6,570 nucleotides of DNA from an uncultured Lautropia sp. (GCA_938046755.1 CALIXC010000117.1:1-6570), one strand, 5' to 3'. Counted from the first letter of the stretch, positions 1-5,705 are shown. A program made the numbers and translations. The notes: generated from the letters alone by a model not told the origin.

Positions 1-88
1 AAGGCACAAGCCGCGGTTCGTCCTGCCGCCGGCGCACTGCCAGGGCCTTGGTCAGATTGGCGGGAAGCTTGATCGAGATGGAAGCCAC
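1..88 (-). CDS. Partial N-terminus of a small unidentified protein (possible ribbon-helix-helix type)
   Basis: A minus-strand frame is open from the left edge up to an in-frame TGA at about 131-133. A GTG at 86-88 would give a 29-residue start reading MASISIKLPANLTKAL and then an Arg-rich stretch (RRRQDE). A short beta-like segment (SISIKLP) followed by a helix-like segment resembles the opening of ribbon-helix-helix DNA-binding proteins, but only 29 residues are visible and this is a guess. Support for coding comes from the sharp fall in GC content just upstream of the proposed start and from the protein-like composition. Against it, there is no strong Shine-Dalgarno sequence and no ATG. The gene would be divergent from the SGNH lipoprotein gene. 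The rest lies outside the window. Confidence 0.35.
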   Translation of the reverse strand, partial: MASISIKLPANLTKALAVRRRQDEPRLVP

Positions 89-339
89 AGCTGCGAGAAT
101 CCGGTTGGATGAGAAAGTTGCCGGATGGTTTCAGTCCTCCCCTGAGGGTAGGTGATTCATTCCAACAAGCAATCTATAGACGCATGATCGGTTTTGAACA
201 TGGGGCCAGTGGCAGGCAGCGTGCCTTTCGCGACGCGTCGGCCGACACAACGGGAACGCAGCCTGCCCGATCCACCAATGCTAGCGTGCCTGCTCGCAGT
301 CGCGCCTCTGAACATTTGTCACATATTTTCAGTAAAACG
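89..339. other. Intergenic region upstream of the SGNH lipoprotein gene
   Basis: This stretch is less GC-rich than the flanking genes, as expected for a promoter-bearing gap between divergent genes. An ATG-initiated frame at 109 runs in phase into the lipoprotein gene, but its 77 extra residues look untranslated (no domain, many polar residues) and would bury the signal peptide. I see no convincing paired -35/-10 elements. The palindromic CTATAG around 175 could serve as a poor -10 in either direction. Confidence 0.5.
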
Positions 340-1512
340 ATGCTGCGGGTGTTGCTTCTGAGCATCGGTGCTGGTATGAGCGTGACCGCTTGCACCCCCG
401 ACAGCGACCCGCCGGCGTCTGCCCAGCGCAGCCATGTCGGCACCAATCCTGGTGGCGTGGCCACCGACAGCAGGAGCCCGGACGACATGTCTTCCTTCAA
501 TGGCGGAAAGCCAGCCAGCCCGCGGCTGCGACTGGCGGTGCTGGGTGATTCCGACAGCCATTCCTTCCACGATGCGGTGTCGCTGCACTACGGCACGCCC
601 GAGGCCCGTGGCGGTGCGCAGCAGGCCAGTACCTGGCAGTGGACCGAGATCCTCGGGAAGCTGCGTCCCCGGGACATCGATCAGGGGCCTTTCGGCGAGG
701 TGGGCAGCAGCGGGGCCGGCGCCTGGCTGCGGCGCAACGTGATGGGCAGCCTGGTGCGGCAGCACAAGGAAGATTTCCGCTACAACTTTGCCTTCAGTGG
801 CGCCACCTGCAGCGCGCTCAACGACCCTACCTTCGGACAGGTGCCCGGCCTGCTGGCCGAGATGGCCCGTGACCCGAAAGGCTGGAGGGACGTGCCGTCG
901 GTGGCGCTGATCCGCATCGGCATCAACAGCTTGGGCAAGCGCGAGGACCTGCAGGCCTTTGCGAAGACGGGGGGCGATGTCGAGAACTTGGCCCGGGTGC
1001 AGGCCTGTGCCGACCAGGTGGCCCAGGCAGTGTCCACGCTGAAGGCCCGTGACCCGGCGCTGGACATCATTCTGGTGGGGATCCTGAACAACGTCGATTG
1101 GCCGCCGCTGCACGCAAGTTTCCGCAATGCGCAGGAGCAGGCCAACATCGCCGCCGTGCTTGATGCCTACGACCAGCGCCTGCGCCAGATCGCCGAGACC
1201 ACGAAGGGTGTGCATTTCTTCGACGACCGGGCCTTCTTCCGGCACTGGTTCGGTGCCCGTGATGCTGACGGCCAGCCGGCCTACAAGCATGTGAGGCTGC
1301 TGGGCAAGCGCGAGGTGGGCGTCACGCAGGGCGATGAACCCTGGAATGCCGTCATTGGCGACGGCCATGCTGGAACGGTCTGGAACGGTCTGTGGGCTGC
1401 CGCGATGGTGAACGAGTTCAACCGCATCAAGGGCGTGGACATCCCGCCGATCCAGCCGGTGGAAATCGCGCACACCGCCGATCCGGACGGGCGCTTTGGT
1501 CTGTCCGAATGA
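340..1512 (+). CDS. SGNH/GDSL-hydrolase-like lipoprotein
   Basis: The protein has 390 residues and is probably an envelope-anchored esterase or acyl hydrolase; its substrate is unknown. The ATG at 340 is chosen because it gives a compact lipoprotein signal: MLR, a hydrophobic core, then lipobox V-T-A-C with Cys18 as the lipidated residue. Thr at +2 suggests sorting to the outer membrane. A Ser/Pro/Asp-rich linker spans about residues 19-60. SGNH blocks follow: I, GDSDSHS with probable nucleophile Ser71; II, FSGA with Gly154; III, GIN with Asn196; V, GDGH with Asp341 and His343. Block V is spaced DxH rather than the usual DxxH, which is atypical. The ATG has no clear Shine-Dalgarno sequence, so the start is less certain than the fold. 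The gene stands alone and converges on the zinc amidohydrolase gene. Confidence 0.8.
   Translation: MLRVLLLSIGAGMSVTACTPDSDPPASAQRSHVGTNPGGVATDSRSPDDMSSFNGGKPASPRLRLAVLGDSDSHSFHDAVSLHYGTPEARGGAQQASTWQWTEILGKLRPRDIDQGPFGEVGSSGAGAWLRRNVMGSLVRQHKEDFRYNFAFSGATCSALNDPTFGQVPGLLAEMARDPKGWRDVPSVALIRIGINSLGKREDLQAFAKTGGDVENLARVQACADQVAQAVSTLKARDPALDIILVGILNNVDWPPLHASFRNAQEQANIAAVLDAYDQRLRQIAETTKGVHFFDDRAFFRHWFGARDADGQPAYKHVRLLGKREVGVTQGDEPWNAVIGDGHAGTVWNGLWAAAMVNEFNRIKGVDIPPIQPVEIAHTADPDGRFGLSE
1370..1392 (+). repeat. 10-bp tandem duplication inside the SGNH gene
   Basis: The unit CTGGAACGGT occurs twice back to back (1370-1379, 1380-1389) and is followed by CTG. It encodes part of the segment directly after the block-V histidine (residues 344-351). 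Ten bases is not a multiple of three, yet the frame on both sides is clearly coding, so no frameshift is implied here. Confidence 0.9.
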
Positions 1513-1571
1513 GGCGTACCGGTCCGGCCGTGCCCGCCGACCGCTCATTGGGATCGCCGCGGTGACATGGC

Positions 1572-1619
1572 CGTCCTGTGGGGGCATCGGGTCGTTCTGC
1601 GGGGGGCGCCGACAGGACG
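1572..1619. other. Inverted repeat in the convergent gap (8-bp arms)
   Basis: CGTCCTGT at 1572-1579 is the exact reverse complement of ACAGGACG at 1612-1619, with a 32-base G-rich loop. It lies 60 bases past the SGNH stop codon. No T-tract follows, so an intrinsic terminator is not supported, but it could form a 3' RNA structure. Confidence 0.4.
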
Positions 1620-1642
1620 CCTGCGGGGCCTGCGAAGACCGT

Positions 1643-1683
1643 CATCCAGGGGGCGAGGTCAGGTTCGAGAGCATCCCTGGATG
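1643..1683. other. Inverted repeat at the 3' end of the zinc amidohydrolase gene (9-bp arms)
   Basis: CATCCAGGG at 1643-1651 pairs perfectly with CCCTGGATG at 1675-1683 across a 23-base loop. It begins 11 bases beyond the minus-strand stop codon. With the neighbouring repeat at 1572-1619 it may mark the shared 3' ends of the two converging transcripts. No run of T follows on either strand, so its role as a terminator is only a possibility. Confidence 0.45.
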
Positions 1684-1694
1684 GATGTGCCTGG

Positions 1695-2768
1695 TCAGCG
1701 CAGCAGTCGCCGACCCGGTCGGGCGAAGTAGAACCATTCCCGTCCCGGCGGTGTTCCGGGGTTGGGAAACACTACGTAGCCATCTTCCGGCGCCGTCAGC
1801 GGCAGGCCGTCGGCACGGAACGCAATGGGTTCGCCCGCTGCCACGCGGTCGAACGAGCGCCAGTCGCGGGCGAAACGATCGCCGGTGGCGTGTCGATCGA
1901 AGACATCGTACAGCTCGATCAGCTCGAAACGTGCTGCCTGGTCGTCAGACGGCGGGGTGAATTCGCTGCGCGAGAAATCCGGTGAGGGTTCGGCTGCCGG
2001 TGGGGTGTCATGGTCATGGCAGGTTGCCGGAGGCGCGCCATCTTCGGTCAGCAGTCCGCCTATGTCCAGTAGGCGCAGTGCATTGTCGATGGCAGCACGC
2101 GCCACGGCCGGTGCCTCCGGATCCAGATGCTGGCCGCATTCCACCGTGACGGCGTAACCGCCATGGGCCCGCATGTATTCGGTGGTGCCGATGCCATAGG
2201 AGATGCTGCCGTTCTGGCGACGGCGCACACCCTTGGCGTAGGCGGCCAGCCAGCCATAGACCAACCGCAGGGGACCGATGGCCTGCGCCAGGCGCTCTTC
2301 TTCGGCCGAACGCCTGAAAGGCTCCAGCTCCTCCTGGTTGTCGGCGGGGCCGAAGAACACGAAGGGCTCGCCCGGCGCCGAGAAAGTGTGCAGGTCCACC
2401 AGTACGTCGTGGCTGGCCAGGATCGGCCCCAGCCGGGTAGCGATGCGATCCTCGACGTTCTCGGGTGACAGGCTGGGGCGGAAGTCACGGTTTAGGTTGC
2501 GGTCGCCCTCGCGGCGACCGGCAGCCCAGGCCACCGGATTGGCCACCGGCACGAAGGTGAGAGTGCCGCGATGCAGGATGCGACGGCCTTCGGCGAATTC
2601 TGCCAGGATCTGTCGGATGGCGATGGGCCCGGCCGTCTCGTTGCCATGCACGCCGCCCATCACCAGCAGGCGCGGGCCCGGGCGCAGCGCATGGTACTGG
2701 TGGACCTCGATGACGCGCGAGGCACTGGGTTTGGTGGGCTTGGTGGCGTTGTTGAGCGAGTCGGCCAT
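1695..2768 (-). CDS. Zinc amidohydrolase of the succinylglutamate desuccinylase/aspartoacylase (M14-like) family
   Basis: The protein has 357 residues and is predicted to be a cytoplasmic zinc enzyme that hydrolyses an N-acyl amino acid or related amide. Zinc ligands are visible as His41 and Glu44 in GGVHGNETAG and His127 in DLHTFS. Glu210 in TVECGQ fits the catalytic glutamate. Asn77, Arg86, Asn93 and Arg94 (NP...RR...LNRDF) match, in order and spacing, the substrate-binding residues of aspartoacylase. An acidic, Pro-rich linker at about 241-275 leads to a beta-rich C-terminal domain (276-357), as in this family. At 357 residues it is slightly longer than typical AstE or AspA. The ATG at 2768 begins MADSLNN; the frame stays open upstream to about 2957, but that part is low-complexity and includes the 7-base repeat. 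No Shine-Dalgarno sequence is obvious. No arginine-catabolism neighbours are present, so it should not be called AstE. Confidence 0.88.
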   Translation of the reverse strand: MADSLNNATKPTKPSASRVIEVHQYHALRPGPRLLVMGGVHGNETAGPIAIRQILAEFAEGRRILHRGTLTFVPVANPVAWAAGRREGDRNLNRDFRPSLSPENVEDRIATRLGPILASHDVLVDLHTFSAPGEPFVFFGPADNQEELEPFRRSAEEERLAQAIGPLRLVYGWLAAYAKGVRRRQNGSISYGIGTTEYMRAHGGYAVTVECGQHLDPEAPAVARAAIDNALRLLDIGGLLTEDGAPPATCHDHDTPPAAEPSPDFSRSEFTPPSDDQAARFELIELYDVFDRHATGDRFARDWRSFDRVAAGEPIAFRADGLPLTAPEDGYVVFPNPGTPPGREWFYFARPGRRLLR

Positions 2769-2928
2769 GGTGGATCGGGTGAAGGTCGCGAAAGGGGCGG
2801 GACGGATCCTTGCAGCAGGCGTCCGGCCTGATGTCTCGGACGTGTCTGGCCTCGGGGCATTTCTGAAAAAGGACTGGAACGAGATTACCAGAACCTGGCC
2901 AGGGCGGCAGGCAGACATGACCACGATG

Positions 2929-2960
2929 CTGGGCACTGGGCACTGGGCACTGGGCACTGG
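2929..2960. repeat. Heptanucleotide tandem repeat, 4.6 copies
   Basis: The unit CTGGGCA occurs four times without a mismatch from 2929 to 2956, followed by a partial copy CTGG. It sits in the gap between the divergent genes, 161 bases upstream of the zinc amidohydrolase start and 258 bases upstream of the DUF4136 start. Perfect short tandem repeats of this type are prone to slippage. Confidence 0.95.
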
Positions 2961-3206
2961 ATGCCGGATGCCCGCGCCGGGGTCGAGGGCAGGAGCGGGA
3001 GCAGGCGTCTTCCTGGCCTGCGGCGTGGGGCATGGCAGGCGTGTGGGTCAACGTCACGGGCCCGATATCCGTTTCAGGATCCGGCACGGACTGGCGCTGT
3101 CCGGGGCGGGTTTCGTCTCCGGCGCTCCAGTACTGTGCCGGATGGGCCGGGATGTTCGTCCGGGTTATCCGCCGTCATCGAGGCGGTGCCCCGTTATGAT
3201 TGTGCA

Positions 3207-3214
3207 AAGGGAAG
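3207..3214 (+). promoter_or_regulatory. Ribosome binding site of the DUF4136 lipoprotein gene
   Basis: AAGGGAAG at 3207-3214 lies just upstream of the ATG at 3219, with 7 bases between the GGG and the start. It decides in favour of this ATG over the later in-frame ATGs at 3234 and 3249, which lack such a site. Confidence 0.65.
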
Positions 3215-3218
3215 ATCC

Positions 3219-4052
3219 ATGGAGCGACAGTCGATGCAGCATATTCCGATGGCATGGTCGGGCGCCTGGCGCCGGCTGGGGCTGGCAGCCACGGTGGCCG
3301 GCGCGCTGCTGCTGGGTGGGTGCGCCACCTATTTCGGCGCCGAGGTCACGGCCTACCACCAGCAGGAACCGGCCCTGCAGGGGCTGAGCTTCCGCTTCAA
3401 GCCCGATACGGAGCAGGCCAACAGCCTCGAATACCAGACCTATGCTGCACTGGTGCGCGAACAGCTGCTGGCGCATGGCCTGAAGGAAACCGGCAGCAAA
3501 CGTCCGGACGTGGACGTGACGCTGGACTATTCGGTGGACAGCGGCCGGCCGGTCAACTATAGCCAGCCCAACTATGCTTATGTTTTCCAGGGCTATCGCC
3601 AGGTGGCACATCAGCGTACCGACACCAATGGCCAGGTCGTCACCTACTGGGAGACGGTGCCGATGTATGGCTATGACCTGGTGGGCTATTCGACCTACCA
3701 GCGCACCATCTACCGCAAGCAGGTCAAGCTGGCACTGACGGGCACGAAGCCGCTGCCGGGCCGACCGGCGCGCCTCTATGAAGGCTCGGTCGTATCAGAT
3801 TCCGAGGATGGCGCCCTGAACAACGCCGTGCCGCTGATGGTGAAGGCGCTGTTTCAGGACTTTCCGGGGCCCAACGGCGTGACCCGCCGTGTGCAGGTGC
3901 GTCTGGATGGCGACGAGAAGGCTGCTGATGAGGCTCGGGCCCAAGGAGATGGGCCGCCGTCGGGCAAGGCGGTGAAGGAAAACGCGGCACCGAAGGGCGC
4001 CCCCGCCCGGCAGGCTGCCGGCTCATCCCGTCCGCCCCGCGAAGGACACTGA
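3219..4052 (+). CDS. DUF4136-type outer-envelope lipoprotein
   Basis: The protein has 277 residues. A basic N-region (WRR at 17-19) and a hydrophobic core lead to lipobox L-G-G-C with Cys35 as the lipidation site; Ala at +2 fits outer-membrane sorting. The mature part matches the pattern of DUF4136 lipoproteins: a segment beginning ALQGLSFRF, then EYQTYAALVREQLLAHGL, then a VDVTLDYSV strand and a Tyr/Gln-rich beta region, ending in a conserved-looking ALFQDFPG. The function of the family is unknown. The last 45 or so residues are Ala/Pro/Lys-rich and probably disordered. The start at 3219 has a good ribosome binding site; a start at 3234 would also keep the signal peptide. The gene ends 8 bases from the stop of the converging DapA-like gene. 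Confidence 0.87.
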   Translation: MERQSMQHIPMAWSGAWRRLGLAATVAGALLLGGCATYFGAEVTAYHQQEPALQGLSFRFKPDTEQANSLEYQTYAALVREQLLAHGLKETGSKRPDVDVTLDYSVDSGRPVNYSQPNYAYVFQGYRQVAHQRTDTNGQVVTYWETVPMYGYDLVGYSTYQRTIYRKQVKLALTGTKPLPGRPARLYEGSVVSDSEDGALNNAVPLMVKALFQDFPGPNGVTRRVQVRLDGDEKAADEARAQGDGPPSGKAVKENAAPKGAPARQAAGSSRPPREGH

Positions 4053-4065
4053 GTCAGGACTCAGT
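4048..4065. other. Perfect palindrome covering both stop codons of a convergent gene pair
   Basis: ACTGAGTC (4048-4055) and GACTCAGT (4058-4065) are exact reverse complements around a 2-base centre. The TGA of the DUF4136 gene (4050-4052) and the TGA of the minus-strand DapA-like gene (complement of 4061-4063) occupy mirror positions in the arms. A short hairpin could form in either transcript, but no T-tract follows, so a terminator role is unproven. Confidence 0.85.
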
Positions 4066-5047
4066 TGCCCGAGCGCTGCGGCCAGGGAGTGGGCAGGCCG
4101 ATGCCCAGCTGTCGCGTGCGGCGCTCCATCCGGCGCACCAGGCGCTCGATGTCCTGTTCCTCGGCCTCGTCCAGCCGGCGGGCCGGTTCACGCAGCCGGG
4201 CGCTGCGGATCACGCCCCGCACCTTCAGCAGCTGCTTCACCACGGCCGGCCCGATGACCAGTTGCTTCTGGTGGCGCATCAGCGGCAGGTAGGCGTCGAA
4301 GACATCCTCGGCGTCGTCGCGCTTGCCGGCCTCGAAGAGTTCCTGCAGCTTGATTAGCGCCTCAGGGTAGGCAAATGCACTGAAGGTGCCATCCACCGTG
4401 CGGTCGAGCGCCTGCGGGAAATGCAGCCCGTCGTTGCCCTCGAAGAGAGCCAGGCGGCGTACACCCTTGGTCTCGGCATCGCGCAGGGCCTCGGCCTTGT
4501 CCAGACCCGAGCCCAAGCCCTGGCACATGCCAACCAGACGCTCGAAGTCCTGCAGCATGCGGATGAGCAGGTATGGGGCGATGTTGACGCCGGTGACGGC
4601 TGGCTGGTCGTGCAGGATCCAGGGGATCTCACCCAGCCGCCCGCTGACGCGCTCGAAATAGTTGTAGATGTCCTCGTCGGTGCGCAGCGTCACATCCGGG
4701 CTGATGCGCACGCCGGCCGCACCCGCGTCCATCACCCGCCGGCCCAGCAGCGCCAGGTTGTCAATACCCGGCGAGGAGATGTCGACGATGGCCGGGATGC
4801 GGCCGTTCATGTGCCGGATGCCGGCACGGACTACCGACAGGCGCTCGTCGTTGGTGAGCTTGTCGGCCTCGGAGCCAGCCCCCAGCAATAGCACGCCACT
4901 TGCACCGCAGGCGACCAGGAAGTCCATCTGGGCCCGGATGCCATCCAGATCCAGGGTCCCGTCGTCGGTGAACGGTGAAATGGCTTCGGCAAACACGCCG
5001 CGCGTAGAGGTCGTGATCAGGGGGCGATCGTTCCAGTTCAGGTTCAA
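4061..5047 (-). CDS. Dihydrodipicolinate-synthase-superfamily protein lacking the Schiff-base lysine
   Basis: The protein has 328 residues and a (beta/alpha)8 aldolase fold of the DapA/N-acetylneuraminate-lyase superfamily. Supporting signs are GVFAEAISPFTDDGTLD (17-33), the glycine-rich LLLGAGSEADKLTNDER (53-69) in place of the usual GTTGE...L...E, IPAIVDIS (84-91), ISPD (115-118), ILHDQPAVTG (144-153) and FEGNDGL (202-208). By eye, the active-site tyrosine is replaced (ISPDV where YY is usual) and the Schiff-base lysine (G-x-K) is Cys175 in LVGMCQG. A normal DHDPS or lyase reaction is therefore unlikely; it may be a divergent lyase, a binding protein or a pseudoenzyme. The start is taken as TTG at 5047, which has a strong ribosome binding site and begins MNLNWNDRP. 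An ATG at 5221 would add 58 residues of non-family sequence. The C-terminus (about 270-328) is Arg/Glu-rich and helical. Confidence 0.82.
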   Translation of the reverse strand: MNLNWNDRPLITTSTRGVFAEAISPFTDDGTLDLDGIRAQMDFLVACGASGVLLLGAGSEADKLTNDERLSVVRAGIRHMNGRIPAIVDISSPGIDNLALLGRRVMDAGAAGVRISPDVTLRTDEDIYNYFERVSGRLGEIPWILHDQPAVTGVNIAPYLLIRMLQDFERLVGMCQGLGSGLDKAEALRDAETKGVRRLALFEGNDGLHFPQALDRTVDGTFSAFAYPEALIKLQELFEAGKRDDAEDVFDAYLPLMRHQKQLVIGPAVVKQLLKVRGVIRSARLREPARRLDEAEEQDIERLVRRMERRTRQLGIGLPTPWPQRSGN

Positions 5048-5051
5048 ACCA

Positions 5052-5059
5052 CTTTCCTT
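5052..5059 (-). promoter_or_regulatory. Ribosome binding site deciding a TTG start
   Basis: On the minus strand AAGGAAAG lies at 5059-5052, with 7 bases between AAGGA and the TTG at 5047-5045. No ATG or GTG with comparable spacing exists near the beginning of the homologous domain, so the TTG is the best start for the DapA-like gene. Confidence 0.7.
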
Positions 5060-5197
5060 CGAAGATTCACGTGATGATCTGCGGCATCTGTGACGGTGTG
5101 CCAGGCGCAGGAAGCTGGGCAGCAGAGCATTCGGGGGCTGCACATGTCGTGCGGCGAAGGCTGACGCTGCAGGCCAGGCGGCCACTTCGGATGCCGA

Positions 5198-5225
5198 CGA
5201 CATGCCTCGCCACCGAGGCATGTCG
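5198..5225. promoter_or_regulatory. Perfect 12-bp hairpin/dyad upstream of the DapA-like gene
   Basis: CGACATGCCTCG (5198-5209) is the exact reverse complement of CGAGGCATGTCG (5214-5225), with a 4-base loop. It lies 150 bases upstream of the TTG start of the DapA-like gene. It could be an operator dyad or a stable hairpin in the mRNA leader. No T-run follows on either strand, so it does not look like an intrinsic terminator. Confidence 0.75.
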
Positions 5226-5485
5226 ACACGTCTAGAAGTCTACATGAGCTGCCCGCACACAGCCTGTTCGGGGGGCAGGATTCAGAAAACGTTACATCCT
5301 TGTGCGGCTATCAGGAGACGCTGGTAGCCGGATCGACGCCCAGGGTGCCCGGCCTGGTCGTACGGGGCGAGCCTGGGCAAGACTGGACAAAAGTCTTACA
5401 GACGTGTCTTTCACCCGCCTTTTGGGGTGGGGTCCGCCTTTGGGTCATGTTGTGACAATCGTTTGCAAAAAAGCTTCCGAGTGAC
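5226..5485. other. Intergenic region between the DapA-like leader and the tRNA promoter
   Basis: Together with 5048-5197 this makes about 440 bases without a credible gene. It contains a stem-loop at 5305-5330 (10-bp stem CGGCTATCAG/CTGGTAGCCG with one T-G pair and loop GAGACG). A smaller stem, AAGACT/AGTCTT, lies at 5379-5397. A direct repeat, CCGCCTTT, occurs at 5415-5422 and 5434-5441. AGAC/GTCT tetramers cluster at 5225-5241 and 5380-5409. None can be assigned a function. The promoter of the DapA-like gene should lie here or in 5048-5197, but no good -35/-10 pair is visible. Confidence 0.55.
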
Positions 5486-5513
5486 GTGACAAACCAGAAT
5501 CTCATGTTATTAT
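5486..5513 (+). promoter_or_regulatory. Sigma-70-type promoter of tRNA-Arg
   Basis: GTGACA (5486-5491) and TATTAT (5508-5513) each differ from consensus at one position and are 16 bases apart. Transcription would start near 5520, a few bases before the mature tRNA end. The GC-rich stretch directly after the -10 is typical of stable-RNA promoters under stringent control; that regulation is inferred. Confidence 0.7.
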
Positions 5514-5525
5514 GCGTTCCGCGTC

Positions 5526-5602
5526 GCGCCCGTAGCTCAGTTGGATAGAGTACTTGGCTACGAACCAAGGGGTCGTGGGTTCGAATCCTGCCGGGCGCGC
5601 CA
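5526..5602 (+). tRNA. tRNA-Arg (anticodon ACG)
   Basis: A complete 77-base cloverleaf is present. The acceptor stem GCGCCCG (5526-5532) pairs with CGGGCGC (5592-5598), followed by discriminator G and an encoded CCA (5600-5602). The anticodon stem CTTGG/CCAAG encloses the loop CTACGAA, giving anticodon ACG for arginine; the first A is normally deaminated to inosine, so CGU, CGC and CGA codons would be read. The T-arm has loop TTCGAAT with a 5-bp stem that includes G-T pairs. The gene has its own promoter upstream and terminator downstream, so it is a single-tRNA transcription unit. tRNA genes are common integration sites, but no integrase or duplicated tRNA 3' end is visible in the window. Confidence 0.98.
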
Positions 5603-5609
5603 CTCATTC

Positions 5610-5650
5610 AAGGGCTTGAATTCAAAGCGAATTCAGGCCCTTTTTATTTT
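5610..5650 (+). terminator. Rho-independent terminator of tRNA-Arg
   Basis: A 14-bp stem (5610-5623 with 5629-5642, one G-T pair) around the loop AAAGC is followed by TTTTTATTTT ending at 5650. It begins 8 bases after the CCA end. The stem includes the palindrome GAATTC on both sides. The T-tract exists only on the plus strand, so it does not serve the response-regulator gene. Confidence 0.93.
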
Positions 5651-5705
5651 CAACCAGCTAGGACGCACGCTTGCCAGAAAAGGGCGTGTCTGCCAGGCCA
5701 AGAAT

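Larger units (their letters stand above)
2769..3218. other. 450-base divergent intergenic region
   Basis: This gap separates the minus-strand zinc amidohydrolase from the plus-strand DUF4136 lipoprotein and should hold promoters for both. I see no convincing gene in it: open frames crossing it are extensions or shadows of the flanking genes. It contains the 7-base tandem repeat (2929-2960) and a 9-bp inverted repeat, ATCCGGCAC (3079-3087) against GTGCCGGAT (3135-3143). A TATGAT at 3195-3200 is a possible -10 for the lipoprotein gene, but the matching -35 (CCGTCA, 3172-3177) is poor. No clear promoter is seen for the minus-strand gene. Confidence 0.6.

Noticed and set aside
109..339. Upstream ATG extension of the SGNH lipoprotein
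   Set aside because: The added 77 residues are not protein-like and would place the lipobox in the interior; the ATG at 340 gives a proper lipoprotein signal.
319..1587. Long open frame (422 codons) on the minus strand opposite the SGNH gene
   Set aside because: It is a mirror frame produced by high GC and codon bias. Its product shows no domain, while the plus-strand frame has a signal peptide and SGNH motifs.
1695..2768. Naming the zinc amidohydrolase AstE (succinylglutamate desuccinylase)
   Set aside because: The family match is good, but no other arginine-succinyltransferase pathway gene is adjacent and the substrate cannot be read from the sequence.
2278..3387. 369-codon plus-strand frame across the amidohydrolase gene and the intergenic gap
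   Set aside because: It overlaps antisense to clear zinc-ligand motifs and then out of frame with the DUF4136 gene; the product has no recognisable feature.
5048..5221. ATG extension of the DapA-like protein by 58 residues
   Set aside because: The extension lies outside the family's fold, includes the hairpin arm, and the internal TTG has a strong ribosome binding site.
5311..5607. 98-codon minus-strand frame containing RIRTHDPLVRSQVLYPTELRA
   Set aside because: This peptide is the well-known false translation of the antisense strand of a tRNA gene; the tRNA-Arg at 5526-5602 explains it.
5526..5650. tRNA-Arg as a genomic-island attachment site
   Set aside because: No integrase gene and no repeated tRNA 3' end is present within the window.
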